Notes under the pieces: model-generated | Database searches by the model: none | What the model saw: only the letters and a program-made list of their open reading frames with translations | Told to the model about the DNA's origin: nothing | Source: Mycobacterium sp. URHD0025 | GTDB taxonomy: Bacteria; Actinomycetota; Actinomycetes; Mycobacteriales; Mycobacteriaceae | Length of the DNA stretch: 64,000 bases | Assembly: GCF_000426065.1 (NCBI RefSeq) | Contig: NZ_AUEQ01000012.1 | Location: 186,001 to 250,000 of the forward strand | Reading direction: 5' to 3' | Translations under genes and position numbers: made by a program | In this document: positions 42,637 to 51,739 of the stretch, piece after piece | Position numbering within the stretch: the stretch's first letter is position 1 | Layout: each line of letters begins with the position of its first letter

Positions 42637-43296
42637 TCACCGGGTCACCGGTATGGACAGCAACGCCTCGTCGACGCATGCCGGCCAGGCTCCCTCATCG
42701 AGGACGGTGACCGCACGCGCCCCGTAGGCGCTGGAGATGACGACATCCGGCTGCAACCCCGCCAACAGCTGCAGGCTGTCGGCCATGGCTGCGGCGTCGC
42801 CGATGCCGGGGATCACGAACGTCGACCAGCGACCGTCGGCAGCGACGAACATGGTGTCCCCGGTGAACAGATATCGGCCCTGTGCGCCTTCGACGAGATA
42901 GCTCGTGCTGCCGGGCGAGTGACCCGGGGTGGGGATCACCTCGACACCGCGATCATCGATGTGCCGCGCGCTCAACGGTACGTCGATCGGGCTGTGCCGC
43001 TCGATCGTCTCGCGTTCGGCGGCGGGTGCGTGCAGCCGAGTGCCGAACCGCTCGGCGATCCGGGCCAGCATGGGGCCGGCCTCGTCCTGGTGGGACAAAT
43101 ATTGGTCGTCGACCCCGCCGAGTGAATCGAGCGTCGCGAAATCCGCCTCGCCGGCCGGACAGTAGAACAGTGCATTCGACCCGCCCGGCGTCCACAAGTA
43201 GGAGTGTGTGGTCAAACCCGGAAACGGTGTGTCGGTACGGGTTTGCCAGAGGTCAGTCCGGATCTGGGTCATCAGTGGGGAACTCGGAGTTACCAT
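42637..43296 (-). CDS. MBL-fold metallohydrolase with degenerate first metal motif
   Basis: 219 residues from the ATG at 43296. The fold is recognisable from TTHSYLWTPGGSNALFY, TPGHSPGSTSYLV (third motif, His) and FTGDTMFV (metal aspartate). The usual HxHxDH is replaced by YLSHQDEAGPML, so at most part of the di-metal site remains. Promoter evidence suggests a leaderless mRNA from a SoxR-box promoter. It may be a hydrolase for thioesters or lactones, or a redox sensor. A monooxygenase gene follows. Confidence 0.65.
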   Translation of the reverse strand: MVTPSSPLMTQIRTDLWQTRTDTPFPGLTTHSYLWTPGGSNALFYCPAGEADFATLDSLGGVDDQYLSHQDEAGPMLARIAERFGTRLHAPAAERETIERHSPIDVPLSARHIDDRGVEVIPTPGHSPGSTSYLVEGAQGRYLFTGDTMFVAADGRWSTFVIPGIGDAAAMADSLQLLAGLQPDVVISSAYGARAVTVLDEGAWPACVDEALLSIPVTR

Positions 43297-43311
43297 GACC
43301 CCAGCCTCGAC

Positions 43312-43329
43312 CCTCAACAATGGTTGAGG
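43312..43329. promoter_or_regulatory. SoxR-box-like MerR-family operator CCTCAA-CAATGG-TTGAGG
   Basis: All twelve arm bases match the SoxR consensus CCTCAA-N6-TTGAGG. On the minus strand a -35 TTGACC overlaps its upstream edge (43328-43333), and GAGGCT (43303-43308), 19 bases on, would be the -10. That 19-base spacer is typical of MerR promoters. Start ATG is seven bases later. Confidence 0.5.
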
Positions 43330-43344
43330 TCAACCCCTGCGATC

Positions 43345-44259
43345 TCAGTCGCTTTCGGCCTTGTCCCAGGTCGAGATCATGGTCCCCATGATCTCCTCGG
43401 CACAGCCCAGCCCACCGAGGTGGCTTTCGTAGGGCAGCTCGGTCATGACCGCGTCGGGGAGGCGGGACACCACGTGCTGACCGTGTGCGAACGGCACGAT
43501 GTGGTCATGGTCGCCATGCCACCAGTGCACCGGCACGTTGACCTCGTCGAGCCGGAAGCCCCAGTCGCGTTCGAATACGACGATGTCGTAGAAGGGCGCT
43601 GCCAGTTGCTTACGGCTGCCGTTGAGCAGGTCATCGAGGAACATGGCCTTGAACTCGGGCCGCGCGAGCATGCGCCGGTCTCCCTCGGGGGATATCCGCG
43701 CATAGATCTCCAGCGCGGGGGAGGCGACCGGCCGGATGAGCCGGATCAGGCCCGAGGCGGCCAACCGGATCGGTGCGCCCGCCACCTGCAGGATCGGTGC
43801 GACCGCCGCGCCGAGTTGCATCAACGGACTGCTGATCGCGTCGGGGCCGACCATCGGCGCCACACCGCCGAGCACCCCGGCCGCCATGACCCGGTCGGGC
43901 ATGGCGGCCGCGGTGGCCAGCGTGTAGGGACCGCCGCCGGACAACCCGATGACGGCCATCTTGTCGATGCCGAGAACGTCGGCGATGGTGCGCAGATCGT
44001 CACCGAACTCCAGGACGCGGCCGTACTGGTGTGGCGTGGAGGAGCCGATGCCGGGACGGTCCACCCCGATCAGCCGGATGTGATTGCGCTCGGCGTAGAT
44101 CCGGGCCTCGGTGGGGATCTGCCTGCGGGCCCCCGGAGTGCCGTGCAGCCAGAAGACCGCACGGCCCTGCGGATCACCGAACTCGGCGAACCCGAGTTGC
44201 CGGCCGTCGCCGACGGCGACATTGCCCTCCAGTTTGGGGCGATCGATCGGGATGACCAT
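43345..44259 (-). CDS. Alpha/beta hydrolase
   Basis: 304 residues. The oxyanion loop VFWLHGTPGARRQIP, the nucleophile elbow IGLSGGGPYTLA (Ser near 127) and the late histidine region (HDHIVPFAHGQHV) mark a serine hydrolase of the Ser-Asp-His type. It resembles mycobacterial epoxide-hydrolase or haloperoxidase-like proteins, but no family is clear. The stop lies 15 bases after the next-upstream SoxR box region, and the aldolase gene end is 14 bases from its start on the same strand, so the two may be co-transcribed. Substrate unknown. Confidence 0.75.
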   Translation of the reverse strand: MVIPIDRPKLEGNVAVGDGRQLGFAEFGDPQGRAVFWLHGTPGARRQIPTEARIYAERNHIRLIGVDRPGIGSSTPHQYGRVLEFGDDLRTIADVLGIDKMAVIGLSGGGPYTLATAAAMPDRVMAAGVLGGVAPMVGPDAISSPLMQLGAAVAPILQVAGAPIRLAASGLIRLIRPVASPALEIYARISPEGDRRMLARPEFKAMFLDDLLNGSRKQLAAPFYDIVVFERDWGFRLDEVNVPVHWWHGDHDHIVPFAHGQHVVSRLPDAVMTELPYESHLGGLGCAEEIMGTMISTWDKAESD

Positions 44260-44273
44260 CTGCGCGTGCCGGA

Positions 44274-45176
44274 TTACTCTGCGCCAGAAGCGACAGAGGC
44301 ATCGAAGATCGACTGGATGGACTTGTCCAATGTCGCATTGAACTCGTCGTCACTCTGCTGGGCAGACAGACCTTCGGTGAGCGCGCGGCTGAAGCTGGCG
44401 ATAACGCCGGAGTTCTCGGCGAGCAGCTTGTTGGCCTCGTCGCGCGAGTAGCCGCCGGACAATGCCACCACCCGCATCACCTTGGGGTGGTCGACCAGCG
44501 ACCGGTAGTGGTTGGCGTGAGTCGGCAGGGTCAGCTTGAGCATGACCTTCTGATCGGCGGGCAGGGCGTCGAGGTTCTTGGCGATCTCGTTCTTGAGCAG
44601 TTCCTCGGCCTCAGCCTTGTCCGAGATCGAGATGGTGACCTCAGGCTCGATGATCGGGATCAGGCCGTGCGACAGGACCTGCTTGGCGACGTCGAACTGC
44701 TGGGCGACCACGGCGGCGATGCCGTCGGCGTTGGCCGCGCCGATGACCGACCGCTCCTTCGTGCCGAAGATGCCGTTCTTCGCGCCGCGGGCCAGCAGAT
44801 CGTCCAGGCCCGGCATCGGCTTCATCACCTGCACGCCGTTCTCGACGTCGGCCAGGCCCTTGTCGATCTTGAGCAGCGGCACCACGCCCTTGTCCTCCCA
44901 GAGGTAGGTGGCGGTGGGCTTGCCGTCGATGGAGCGGTCCATGGTCTGCTCGAACAGGATCGCGGCCAGTACCCGGTCCCCGGTGAACACCGGGGAGGTG
45001 ATGATGCGTGAGCGCATCTGGTGGATAAGGTCGAACATCTCCTCCTCGGAGGAGTAGGCGCTCTCCTCGACACCGTAGAGACGCAGGGCCTTGGGGGTGG
45101 ACCCACCACTCTGGTCGAGCGCGGCGATGAAGCCCTTGCCCGTGGTCATCTTGTCGGCCTGCTGCTGGTTCACCAT
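44274..45176 (-). CDS. Class I fructose-bisphosphate aldolase
   Basis: 300 residues from the ATG at 45176. It matches the bacterial short class I aldolase (Fda-type): KMTTGKGFIAALDQSGGSTPKAL at the start, ILFEQTMDRSIDGK, PIIEPEVTIS and the substrate phosphate loop VVALSGGYSRDEANKLL. Schiff-base chemistry, no metal needed. It splits fructose 1,6-bisphosphate in glycolysis/gluconeogenesis. Mycobacteria usually rely on the class II enzyme, so this would be a second, metal-independent aldolase. An AAGGAG site lies 11 bases before the ATG. Confidence 0.85.
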   Translation of the reverse strand: MVNQQQADKMTTGKGFIAALDQSGGSTPKALRLYGVEESAYSSEEEMFDLIHQMRSRIITSPVFTGDRVLAAILFEQTMDRSIDGKPTATYLWEDKGVVPLLKIDKGLADVENGVQVMKPMPGLDDLLARGAKNGIFGTKERSVIGAANADGIAAVVAQQFDVAKQVLSHGLIPIIEPEVTISISDKAEAEELLKNEIAKNLDALPADQKVMLKLTLPTHANHYRSLVDHPKVMRVVALSGGYSRDEANKLLAENSGVIASFSRALTEGLSAQQSDDEFNATLDKSIQSIFDASVASGAE

Positions 45177-45273
45177 GAGGTTGTCCACTCCTTTGAAGAC
45201 GGCGTCCTGCTGTTGTCGAGCTGTCGGGGCGCACACCGCGGGTGGCGCACAGTTCGACTCAGAGGATAGGCGG

Positions 45274-46749
45274 CTAGGTCCCGGCGGTAGCGGCCACCCA
45301 TCGGGGTGGGGTGCGAGCCGCCCACGGGGCCGCTTGTTCGAGCTGGCCGGCCAGGCTGAGCAGCACCGATTCGTCGGGAGCCATCAGCTGCACACCGATC
45401 GGCAGACCGTCGCGGGTCTGGCCGAGGGGCAGTGAAATCGCAGCCCAACCCGTCACGTTGGCCAGCGCGGTCCATCCGGTGGTGGCGAACTCGACGTCGA
45501 AGAAGGCTCGAGTGGTGCCGCGGGGCTGGTTCAACAGTCCGTACGGCGGTGGTCCGGTGAGCAGTGTCGGCACGAGCAGCACGTCGTGGCCACCCATTTC
45601 GGCGGCGAATCGACGGGTCTGGGCATGGATGGTCGAGATCGCCTCGGCGTAGGCGAGGCCCGTGGTGGTGAAACCCTCGCGGATCATCACCCATGTGCTG
45701 GGCTCGAATTCGTCTTCGCGGGGTGTTCGTCCCAGATGCTGCCGGGCCAGTTCGTGCAGCTCCGCGTTGCTCACGGTGTGCAGCACCGCGATGGCCTCGG
45801 CGACCGCATCCGCGTCGATCGTGGGAGCCCCGGGCTCGACGTGATGCCCCAGGGTTTCCAGCAGCCGGCCGGTGGCCTCGACCGCCACCACCACTTCGGG
45901 GTCGATCCGGTCGGTGGGAAAGGGCGACGACGTGGCGATGAGGATGCGCTGCGGCGACGGGGTCCGGGCGCAGGATTCGAGGAAGGAGACCTCCGGCATG
46001 GCCGCGCTGTAGGGATCGCCGGGTGCGGTTCCCGCGATGACGTCCAGCAGAGCCGCGCAGTCGCGCACGGTGCGGGTGAGGGCGTGGCTGTTCACCAGGC
46101 CCTCGAGCCCGTGGCCGCCGTCGGGGGAGAAGGAAGACCGTCCGCGCCGCGGTTTGAGGCCGACGACGCCGCAACACGAGGCCGGCACCCGGATCGAACC
46201 GGTGCCGTCTCCGCCCGATGCCGCGGGCACGACGCCGGCGGCCACGGCCGCCGCCGAACCGCCGCTGGATCCTCCCGGGGTGACGGTCGGGGACCACGGG
46301 TTCACCGTGGCGCCGAAGAGCAACGGCTCGGTGGTGCAATGGTTGCCCCACTCCGGGGTGTTGGTCTTGCCGAAGACGACGAGTCCGGCATCCAGATACC
46401 GGTCGACGGTCCAGGCGGATTCCGTTGCGACATGGTCGCGTAACGCCCGTGAGCCCATGGCTTCGGGGGCGCCCGCGAGGGCGGCCCCCAGATCCTTGAG
46501 CAGGAACGGCGCGCCTGCCAGCGGACCGGCCTGCCCGGAGCGCAGCACCCCGGAGCGGTCGAGCGCGGCGGCCTGGCTGCGTCCCCTGTCGAACAGGTCG
46601 GTGATCACAGCGTTCAGACCACGTGTCGCCTCGACCCGGATGATCGCGGCGTCGAGTAACTCGGTGGCGGTCAGTTCACCGTTCGCGGCCAGTGCTGCCT
46701 GCCCGATGGCGTCGGTGCGGGCAAGTTCGAATGCCGAAGAGGAATCCAT
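45274..46749 (-). CDS. Amidase (amidase-signature family)
   Basis: 491 residues. The amidase signature Ser-cisSer-Lys triad is in place: FLLKDLG (Lys near 82), GGSSGGSAAAVAAG with the cis-Ser, and GTGSIRVPASCCG with the nucleophilic Ser. It hydrolyses amides to acid plus ammonia in the cytoplasm; substrates range from aliphatic amides to 6-aminohexanoate dimers. The ATG follows the small membrane protein stop by one base, so they are in one operon. Confidence 0.85.
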   Translation of the reverse strand: MDSSSAFELARTDAIGQAALAANGELTATELLDAAIIRVEATRGLNAVITDLFDRGRSQAAALDRSGVLRSGQAGPLAGAPFLLKDLGAALAGAPEAMGSRALRDHVATESAWTVDRYLDAGLVVFGKTNTPEWGNHCTTEPLLFGATVNPWSPTVTPGGSSGGSAAAVAAGVVPAASGGDGTGSIRVPASCCGVVGLKPRRGRSSFSPDGGHGLEGLVNSHALTRTVRDCAALLDVIAGTAPGDPYSAAMPEVSFLESCARTPSPQRILIATSSPFPTDRIDPEVVVAVEATGRLLETLGHHVEPGAPTIDADAVAEAIAVLHTVSNAELHELARQHLGRTPREDEFEPSTWVMIREGFTTTGLAYAEAISTIHAQTRRFAAEMGGHDVLLVPTLLTGPPPYGLLNQPRGTTRAFFDVEFATTGWTALANVTGWAAISLPLGQTRDGLPIGVQLMAPDESVLLSLAGQLEQAAPWAARTPPRWVAATAGT

Positions 46750-46750
46750 T

Positions 46751-46978
46751 TCACTTCACTCCCGGGAGATCTCTGGTGGTGTCCGGCGGAGCGGTGCCGC
46801 GGGTCAGCGCGAGCGCGATGAGAACCTCGATCGCCGTGAGGATCAGACCAGTGAAGTACATCCATTTCAGGGTCGGATCAGGTTGTGCAGCAAAGTAAAT
46901 GATCAGGAAAATCGGGCCGACGATGCCGACTACGAACACCATGGCCTGGATACGGAGGTACCGCCAGAATGTGGACAT
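46751..46978 (-). CDS. Small two-helix membrane protein
   Basis: 75 residues with hydrophobic segments at about 10-30 and 38-58 and a soluble C-terminal tail (RGTAPPDTTRDLPGVK). The gene ends one base before the amidase start, so it is the first gene of that transcript. It may help localise the amidase or be independent. I recognise no family. Confidence 0.6.
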   Translation of the reverse strand: MSTFWRYLRIQAMVFVVGIVGPIFLIIYFAAQPDPTLKWMYFTGLILTAIEVLIALALTRGTAPPDTTRDLPGVK

Positions 46979-47025
46979 CGATCTCCCGCCGCGTGGCCGA
47001 TGAGCGAGCGGCCAGCTTAGCGTGG

Positions 47026-47877
47026 TTATCGGGGTGCGACGACGACCGGCGTGGACAGGATCTCTCGGTACTCCACCATCGGTTCGCGTTTGAGAACCGC
47101 GCTACCCGAGGTGACGAGCAGTTCGGTCGGCGACACTGCGTAATCGACCTGGTAGTTGCGCGCGACGAAGCGGCGGCCCGGCGTGACATCGGCCGACGCC
47201 GCCAGCGCGGCCCGGTCGGACAGCCGGACACCGTGGTATTCCAGCCGGCCGGTGCGGTCGAGGCAGATCACCACGAGTGACCTGTCGGTGCGGCCGATGG
47301 CCCGGGCTGTCTGGGTGTCACGGCACCGCGCCGCGGAATCGACGAAACCCGATCCGTCTGAGGCGAACGCCGCGGCGGCCGGGGCAGCGGCCCGCTCGGT
47401 CAAGCCGCGGTGCAGCAGCCGGTTCGGTTTCACGTCATAGGTCCTGGCGCCGACGGCATATACCGAATCCTTGGCCGAGAACTTGGAAGCGAGTGTGGTG
47501 ATGATGACGAATGCGGTGAGCAAGGAGCTGACAACGGCCGTGGCCGCCACCCCGATGCCGACGGGCAGCCAGCGTCGTTGCGGCGCTTTCCGGTGCCGTC
47601 CCCGGCGAGCCGGCTGATACGGCGGATGCGGTGTGGAAACTGGGCAGGTGACCAAACTTGCTCCCGGAAACGGCGGTGTGATGGGCACAGGCGAAAGGCG
47701 ACACGCGACGGGCGCTGACGCGAGCTCATATTGTGCACGACGAGGTGGGGCGTTGTGGGCGACACCCGGGAATTCGCCGAAATCTGGTTCCTGTGCGGCA
47801 CTGTCGAGCCCTGACGGCGACGTATCGATGAAATTAGCTCGGCAACAGTCTGATTCGTATCCATCGACCGGCGCCAC
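47026..47877 (-). CDS. Membrane-anchored hypothetical protein
   Basis: The longest frame gives 283 residues from a GTG. A basic stretch (RRGRHRKAPQRR) precedes one membrane helix (WLPVGIGVAATAVVSSLLTAFVIITTLASK), and the rest (about 150 residues) would be outside, with two cysteines (AARCRDT, LVVICLDRTG) that may pair. The N-terminal region before the basic stretch looks non-coding in places, so the true start may be the GTG at 47688 (220 residues). No family is recognised. Confidence 0.55.
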   Translation of the reverse strand: MAPVDGYESDCCRANFIDTSPSGLDSAAQEPDFGEFPGVAHNAPPRRAQYELASAPVACRLSPVPITPPFPGASLVTCPVSTPHPPYQPARRGRHRKAPQRRWLPVGIGVAATAVVSSLLTAFVIITTLASKFSAKDSVYAVGARTYDVKPNRLLHRGLTERAAAPAAAAFASDGSGFVDSAARCRDTQTARAIGRTDRSLVVICLDRTGRLEYHGVRLSDRAALAASADVTPGRRFVARNYQVDYAVSPTELLVTSGSAVLKREPMVEYREILSTPVVVAPR

Positions 47878-48062
47878 CCCAGTGCGCCGCAGGCAGAAGC
47901 GATTTGGATCATCTGCTCAACCCTGCCCCGGCAACACTGATCGAGTATCACGAGCGTCGGATGCCATTCACGTCACGTAGATCCAAACCGGTAAGCACGG
48001 AGGCGAATCTCGTTAGCGTCGAATCGCCGATATGAGCGGCCGCTGTCGAGGGGAGCGTGGCC

Positions 48063-49036
48063 ATGTCCACTTCTGAACTGTCTACTACTGAACTGTCCAC
48101 TTCCGACCTGTCTTCGTCCGGACTGACGATCAGTCCGTTGTCGGGATTCACCGGCGCGTTGATCGACGGCGCCGATCTGTCGGTGCCTCTTCCGCACGAA
48201 CAGCTCGAGGCCATCCGCGCGGCACTGCACCGATGGAAAGTGGTGTTCTTCCGGGGCAGGAGCTCGACCATGCCTCACAGGTCGCGTTCGGTACCCAGTT
48301 CGGCGACGTGACACCCGGCCATCCGTATGAGGGTGACTCTGCCCCAGCCGGATTCCCGCAGATCCACACGGTCTCGCCGGCGGCCTACGACCACCGGTAC
48401 GGCACCAGGTACCGCAAGAGGCAAAGCCCGAACGGCCCCGGGTGGCATGCCGATGTCACTCCGCTGATCAACCCGCCGTCACATTCGATACTGCGGGCCG
48501 AGCGTGTGCCCGACTACGGCGGCGACACGCAGTTCACCAATGTTGCTGCCGCATATGCGGGTCTGTCGCCGTCGGTGCGGGCACTCGTCGACGAGCTGCG
48601 TGCCGAGCACCGTTTCGGGGCGAGCACGTCGGCCGAACGCAGCGCCGAGAAGATCGGCGATTTGGTACGCAGCAATCCGCTCGCCACCATCCATCCGGTG
48701 GTCCGGGTCCATCCCGAGACGGGGGAGAAGGTGCTCTACGTCAACCCGTCTTTCACGCGCGAGATCGTCAACCTCTCGCCTCGGGAGAGCAGGCACCTGC
48801 TGGATCTGCTCTTCGAGGAGATCGCGCGGCCCGATTACTCGGTGCGGTTCAAGTGGGAGCCGGGCAGTGTCGCGTTCTGGGACAACCGGGCCGCCCTGCA
48901 TCTGGCCCCGCGCGACTTCGAGCACGTCGAAGGCGATCGGGTGTTGCATCGCATCACGCTGGTGGGCGACATTCCGGTGGGCCCCGATGGTGTTGCCTCG
49001 GAGTCAATTTCGGGCGATTACTTCGGGGCCGCCTGA
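48063..49036 (+). pseudogene. TauD/TfdA-type dioxygenase, disrupted by a one-base deletion
   Basis: The reading frame from ATG 48063 (MSTSELSTTELS...) runs into KVVFFRG at about residue 64 and then shifts. The remaining domain continues in the next frame from about 48256 (QELDHASQVAFGTQFG) to the stop at 49036. One missing C near 48256 (GGGC-AGG for GGGCC-AGG) would restore the join. The C-terminal part keeps GWHADVT and the distal His in ALHLAPRD. It belongs to the Fe(II)/2-oxoglutarate sulfate-ester or taurine dioxygenase family. It is intact except for this shift, so sequencing error or recent decay are equally possible. The first gene of the sulfonate operon. Confidence 0.7.
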
Positions 49037-49037
49037 G

Positions 49038-49901
49038 ATGTCCATCGTGATGTCGCGGCCGGCCGGAACCCCGCGGGCCGGAGCCGCGATCGGACTCGTC
49101 GATCCGCGGGCGGCGGTGCGGCGGGTGCAGCGCAAACCGGCGGTGCCTCGCCCGGTACAGCGGCTGCTGGGTCCGGTCCTGTTGGTGGTCCTGTGGCAGC
49201 TGCTCTCCACCGTCGGCATCTTCGACGAGCGTACGGTGCCTCCGCCCACCCGGGTGCTCGGTGCTGCGTGGACCCTGATCGCCGACGGCACTTTCCAAGA
49301 GCATCTGACCGCCAGCCTGTTGCGAGTCGGATACGGCCTGGCATTCGGCATCGTGCTCGGACTCGGGCTGGCACTGATCTCCGGGCTGTCCCGCATCGGG
49401 GAGAACTTCGTCGACGCCAACATGGAAGTGCTGCGCGCGGTTCCGAATTTCGCGCTGGTGCCGCTGCTGATCGTGTGGTTCGGCATCAGCGAGGTGCCGA
49501 AGATCCTGCTGATCACCCTGGCCGTCGCCGTCGCGATCTACATCAACACGTTCAGCGCGATCCGCAGCGTCGATGCCGCACTGGTGGAGGCGGCACGTTC
49601 CTTCGGCGCGGGCCGGGCCGAGATGATCTACCGGGTCATCATTCCCGGATCCCTGCCCGGGTTTCTGGTCGGGCTGCGCCTTGCGCTGACGGCGTCCTGG
49701 TTGGCGTTGATCTTCGCCGAGACGATCAACGCCAAGAAGGGTCTGGGCCGGATGATGACCGACGCCCGCGAGTACTTCCAGATCGACATCGTCTTCGTGC
49801 TGATCGCCGTCTACGCGATCCTCGGGCTGATATCGATTCTGGTTGTCCGGTTCCTCGAAGGGCGCCTGCTCACCTGGAGACGGGCCTATGACGGCGACTG
49901 A
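49038..49901 (+). CDS. ssuC: SsuC-type ABC transporter permease
   Basis: 287 residues, six helices. The EAA loop is SFGAGRAEMIYRVIIPGSLPGFLVGLRLA (about 185-213), which contacts the ATPase. N-terminal first helix LLGPVLLVVLWQLLSTVGIF follows a basic cytoplasmic leader. The ATG lies one base after the dioxygenase stop and the end overlaps the ATPase gene by 14 bases, so the genes are translationally coupled. The family imports alkanesulfonates, taurine or sulfate esters. Confidence 0.8.
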   Translation: MSIVMSRPAGTPRAGAAIGLVDPRAAVRRVQRKPAVPRPVQRLLGPVLLVVLWQLLSTVGIFDERTVPPPTRVLGAAWTLIADGTFQEHLTASLLRVGYGLAFGIVLGLGLALISGLSRIGENFVDANMEVLRAVPNFALVPLLIVWFGISEVPKILLITLAVAVAIYINTFSAIRSVDAALVEAARSFGAGRAEMIYRVIIPGSLPGFLVGLRLALTASWLALIFAETINAKKGLGRMMTDAREYFQIDIVFVLIAVYAILGLISILVVRFLEGRLLTWRRAYDGD

Positions 49902-50631
49902 CACCGCGACAACCTCTGTGGGCACGTCGTCGGTGGTGATCGCCCGCGACATCCGGAAGCGGTTCGGGGACAACGTCATCATCGACGGCCTGGATCTGGA
50001 GATCAAAGCCGGCGAATTCGTCGCGCTGCTGGGTCGGAGCGGGTCGGGGAAGAGTACGTTCCTGCGCGCCCTGGGTGCGCTGGACGGTGACGTGGACGGC
50101 TATCTCCGGGTCCCCGAGCGCCGTGCCATCGTGTTCCAGGACTCTCGGTTGCTGCCGTGGCAGCGGGTGCTCGCCAACGTGACCATCGGATTGCCTTCGA
50201 CCGGCGTAGTGCAACAACGCGCACTGGCAGCGCTGGACGAGGTCAATCTGGCGGACAAGGCGAAGGCGTGGCCCCGCACGTTGTCGGGCGGGGAGGCCCA
50301 ACGAGTCGCGCTGGCCCGGGCCTTGGTGCGTGAACCGCAGCTGTTGCTGCTCGACGAGCCGTTCGGCGCGCTCGACGCACTCACCAGGATCAGGATGCAC
50401 GGGCTGCTGATGGACCTGTACCGCAGGCACACGCCGGCAGTGCTGTTGGTGACCCACGATGTCGATGAGGCGATCCTGCTCGCCGACCGCGTGATCGTGC
50501 TGACCGACGGGGTCATATCTCTCGACGTCGATGTCGCGGTGCCGAAACCCCGTACCCGCGATACTCACGAATTCACCACGCTGCGAAAGCGATTGCTTTC
50601 CGAACTCGGTGTGTCCGAAGACAAGGAATAA
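49888..50631 (+). CDS. ssuB: SsuB-type ABC transporter ATPase
   Basis: 247 residues. Walker A GRSGSGKST (about 46-54), Q-loop FQDSRLLPW, ABC signature LSGGE near 131 and Walker B LLLLDEPFGALD. It powers uptake by the adjacent permease and binding lipoprotein. Start ATG overlaps the permease end by 14 bases. Sulfonate specificity is inferred from the two neighbouring TauD-type dioxygenases. Confidence 0.85.
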   Translation: MTATDTATTSVGTSSVVIARDIRKRFGDNVIIDGLDLEIKAGEFVALLGRSGSGKSTFLRALGALDGDVDGYLRVPERRAIVFQDSRLLPWQRVLANVTIGLPSTGVVQQRALAALDEVNLADKAKAWPRTLSGGEAQRVALARALVREPQLLLLDEPFGALDALTRIRMHGLLMDLYRRHTPAVLLVTHDVDEAILLADRVIVLTDGVISLDVDVAVPKPRTRDTHEFTTLRKRLLSELGVSEDKE

Positions 50632-50635
50632 TCAG

Positions 50636-51706
50636 ATGCCATTTGGTGGTCGAGTGCTGCGGGGTACTGCTGTGCTGTTGCTGATCCCGTTGGTCCTCAG
50701 CGCGTGCGGATTGTCCGAGGACGAGGCCGATACCGCGATCGACACCGTGAAGATCGCCGCCAAGACCGAGGTTCCGCCCGGCACCAAACTCGTCGTCGCC
50801 GAGCAGAACGGGACGCAGTCTTTGCCGTGGAACCTGGCCAACGCCGGTCAGGGAACGCCTTACGAGGTCGATTTCGCCGATTTCAGCGGGGGCGCGGCGG
50901 TCATCGAGGCACTGCGCTCGGGGGCGGCCGACATCGGATCGATCGGCGAGGCGCCGGTGCCGATTGCGGTGGACAGTGGTGTGACCGATCTGGTGACCAT
51001 CGGGCTGCAGGCGAACCCGGGCACCAGCGGCGGTTACTACCTGGTGGCGCGCCCCGACAGCGGGGTGCGCACCATCGAGGATCTCCGCGGTAAGCGGGTG
51101 GCCTACCCGCCGGGATCGGGCCGGCACATGGTCACAGCCGGACTGCTCAAGCGCCACGGTCTGGACCTGAGAACGGATGTTCAGCCTGTGGAACTGGCTG
51201 GGGCGGAAGTAGTTCCGACATTTGCCGCCGGCGCTGTCGATGCCGCCATCGTGCTCGGCAACCAGTATTACCAGCTGGGTGAACCGCCGATCCTCGGTGA
51301 CGGCAAAGGCATCAACACCGGCATCCAGACGTTGATCGTGCGCCGTGATGTGCTCGGCGACCCCGCCAAGGTGGCCGCGGTCGGCGACTACGTCGGCCGG
51401 GCCGTGGCGGCGAACAACTGGAAGGACACCCACGCCGACCAGTGGATCGACCAGTACTACGTCAAGGTGCAGGGCATCACGTTCGACCAGGGCAAGAAGT
51501 TGTACGAGGAGGACGGGATCGCCTCGTACTACCCGATCGATGCGGACTCCACGGCGCTGTTCCAGACCGTCGCCGATGGGCTGCACGAGACCGGGACCAT
51601 CAAGGGCCGCGTCGACGTCAAGCCGTACGTGGACGGACGCTACAACGCCATCGTCATCGCGCAGAACGAACTCGACAGTGTCACACCGAAATCACTCAAG
51701 TCGTAA
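50636..51706 (+). CDS. ssuA: SsuA-type sulfonate/sulfate-ester binding lipoprotein
   Basis: 356 residues starting MPFGGRVLRGTAVLLL. Lipobox LVLSAC gives Cys24 as the lipidated residue. The periplasmic-binding fold of the NMT1/SsuA family follows (FSGGAAVIEALRSGAADIGSIGEAPVPIA, GKRVAYPPGSGRHM, VDAAIVLGNQYY). It delivers substrate to the permease just upstream. The start follows the ATPase stop by four bases with AAGGAA. Confidence 0.85.
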   Translation: MPFGGRVLRGTAVLLLIPLVLSACGLSEDEADTAIDTVKIAAKTEVPPGTKLVVAEQNGTQSLPWNLANAGQGTPYEVDFADFSGGAAVIEALRSGAADIGSIGEAPVPIAVDSGVTDLVTIGLQANPGTSGGYYLVARPDSGVRTIEDLRGKRVAYPPGSGRHMVTAGLLKRHGLDLRTDVQPVELAGAEVVPTFAAGAVDAAIVLGNQYYQLGEPPILGDGKGINTGIQTLIVRRDVLGDPAKVAAVGDYVGRAVAANNWKDTHADQWIDQYYVKVQGITFDQGKKLYEEDGIASYYPIDADSTALFQTVADGLHETGTIKGRVDVKPYVDGRYNAIVIAQNELDSVTPKSLKS

Positions 51707-51739
51707 CGACTCCGAACGCACAAAATCCAGGGAGACAAG

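Noticed and set aside
48250..48262. Programmed -1 frameshift in the first dioxygenase
   Set aside because: No X-XXY-YYZ slippery heptamer or downstream hairpin; a missing base in a short C/G run explains it more simply.
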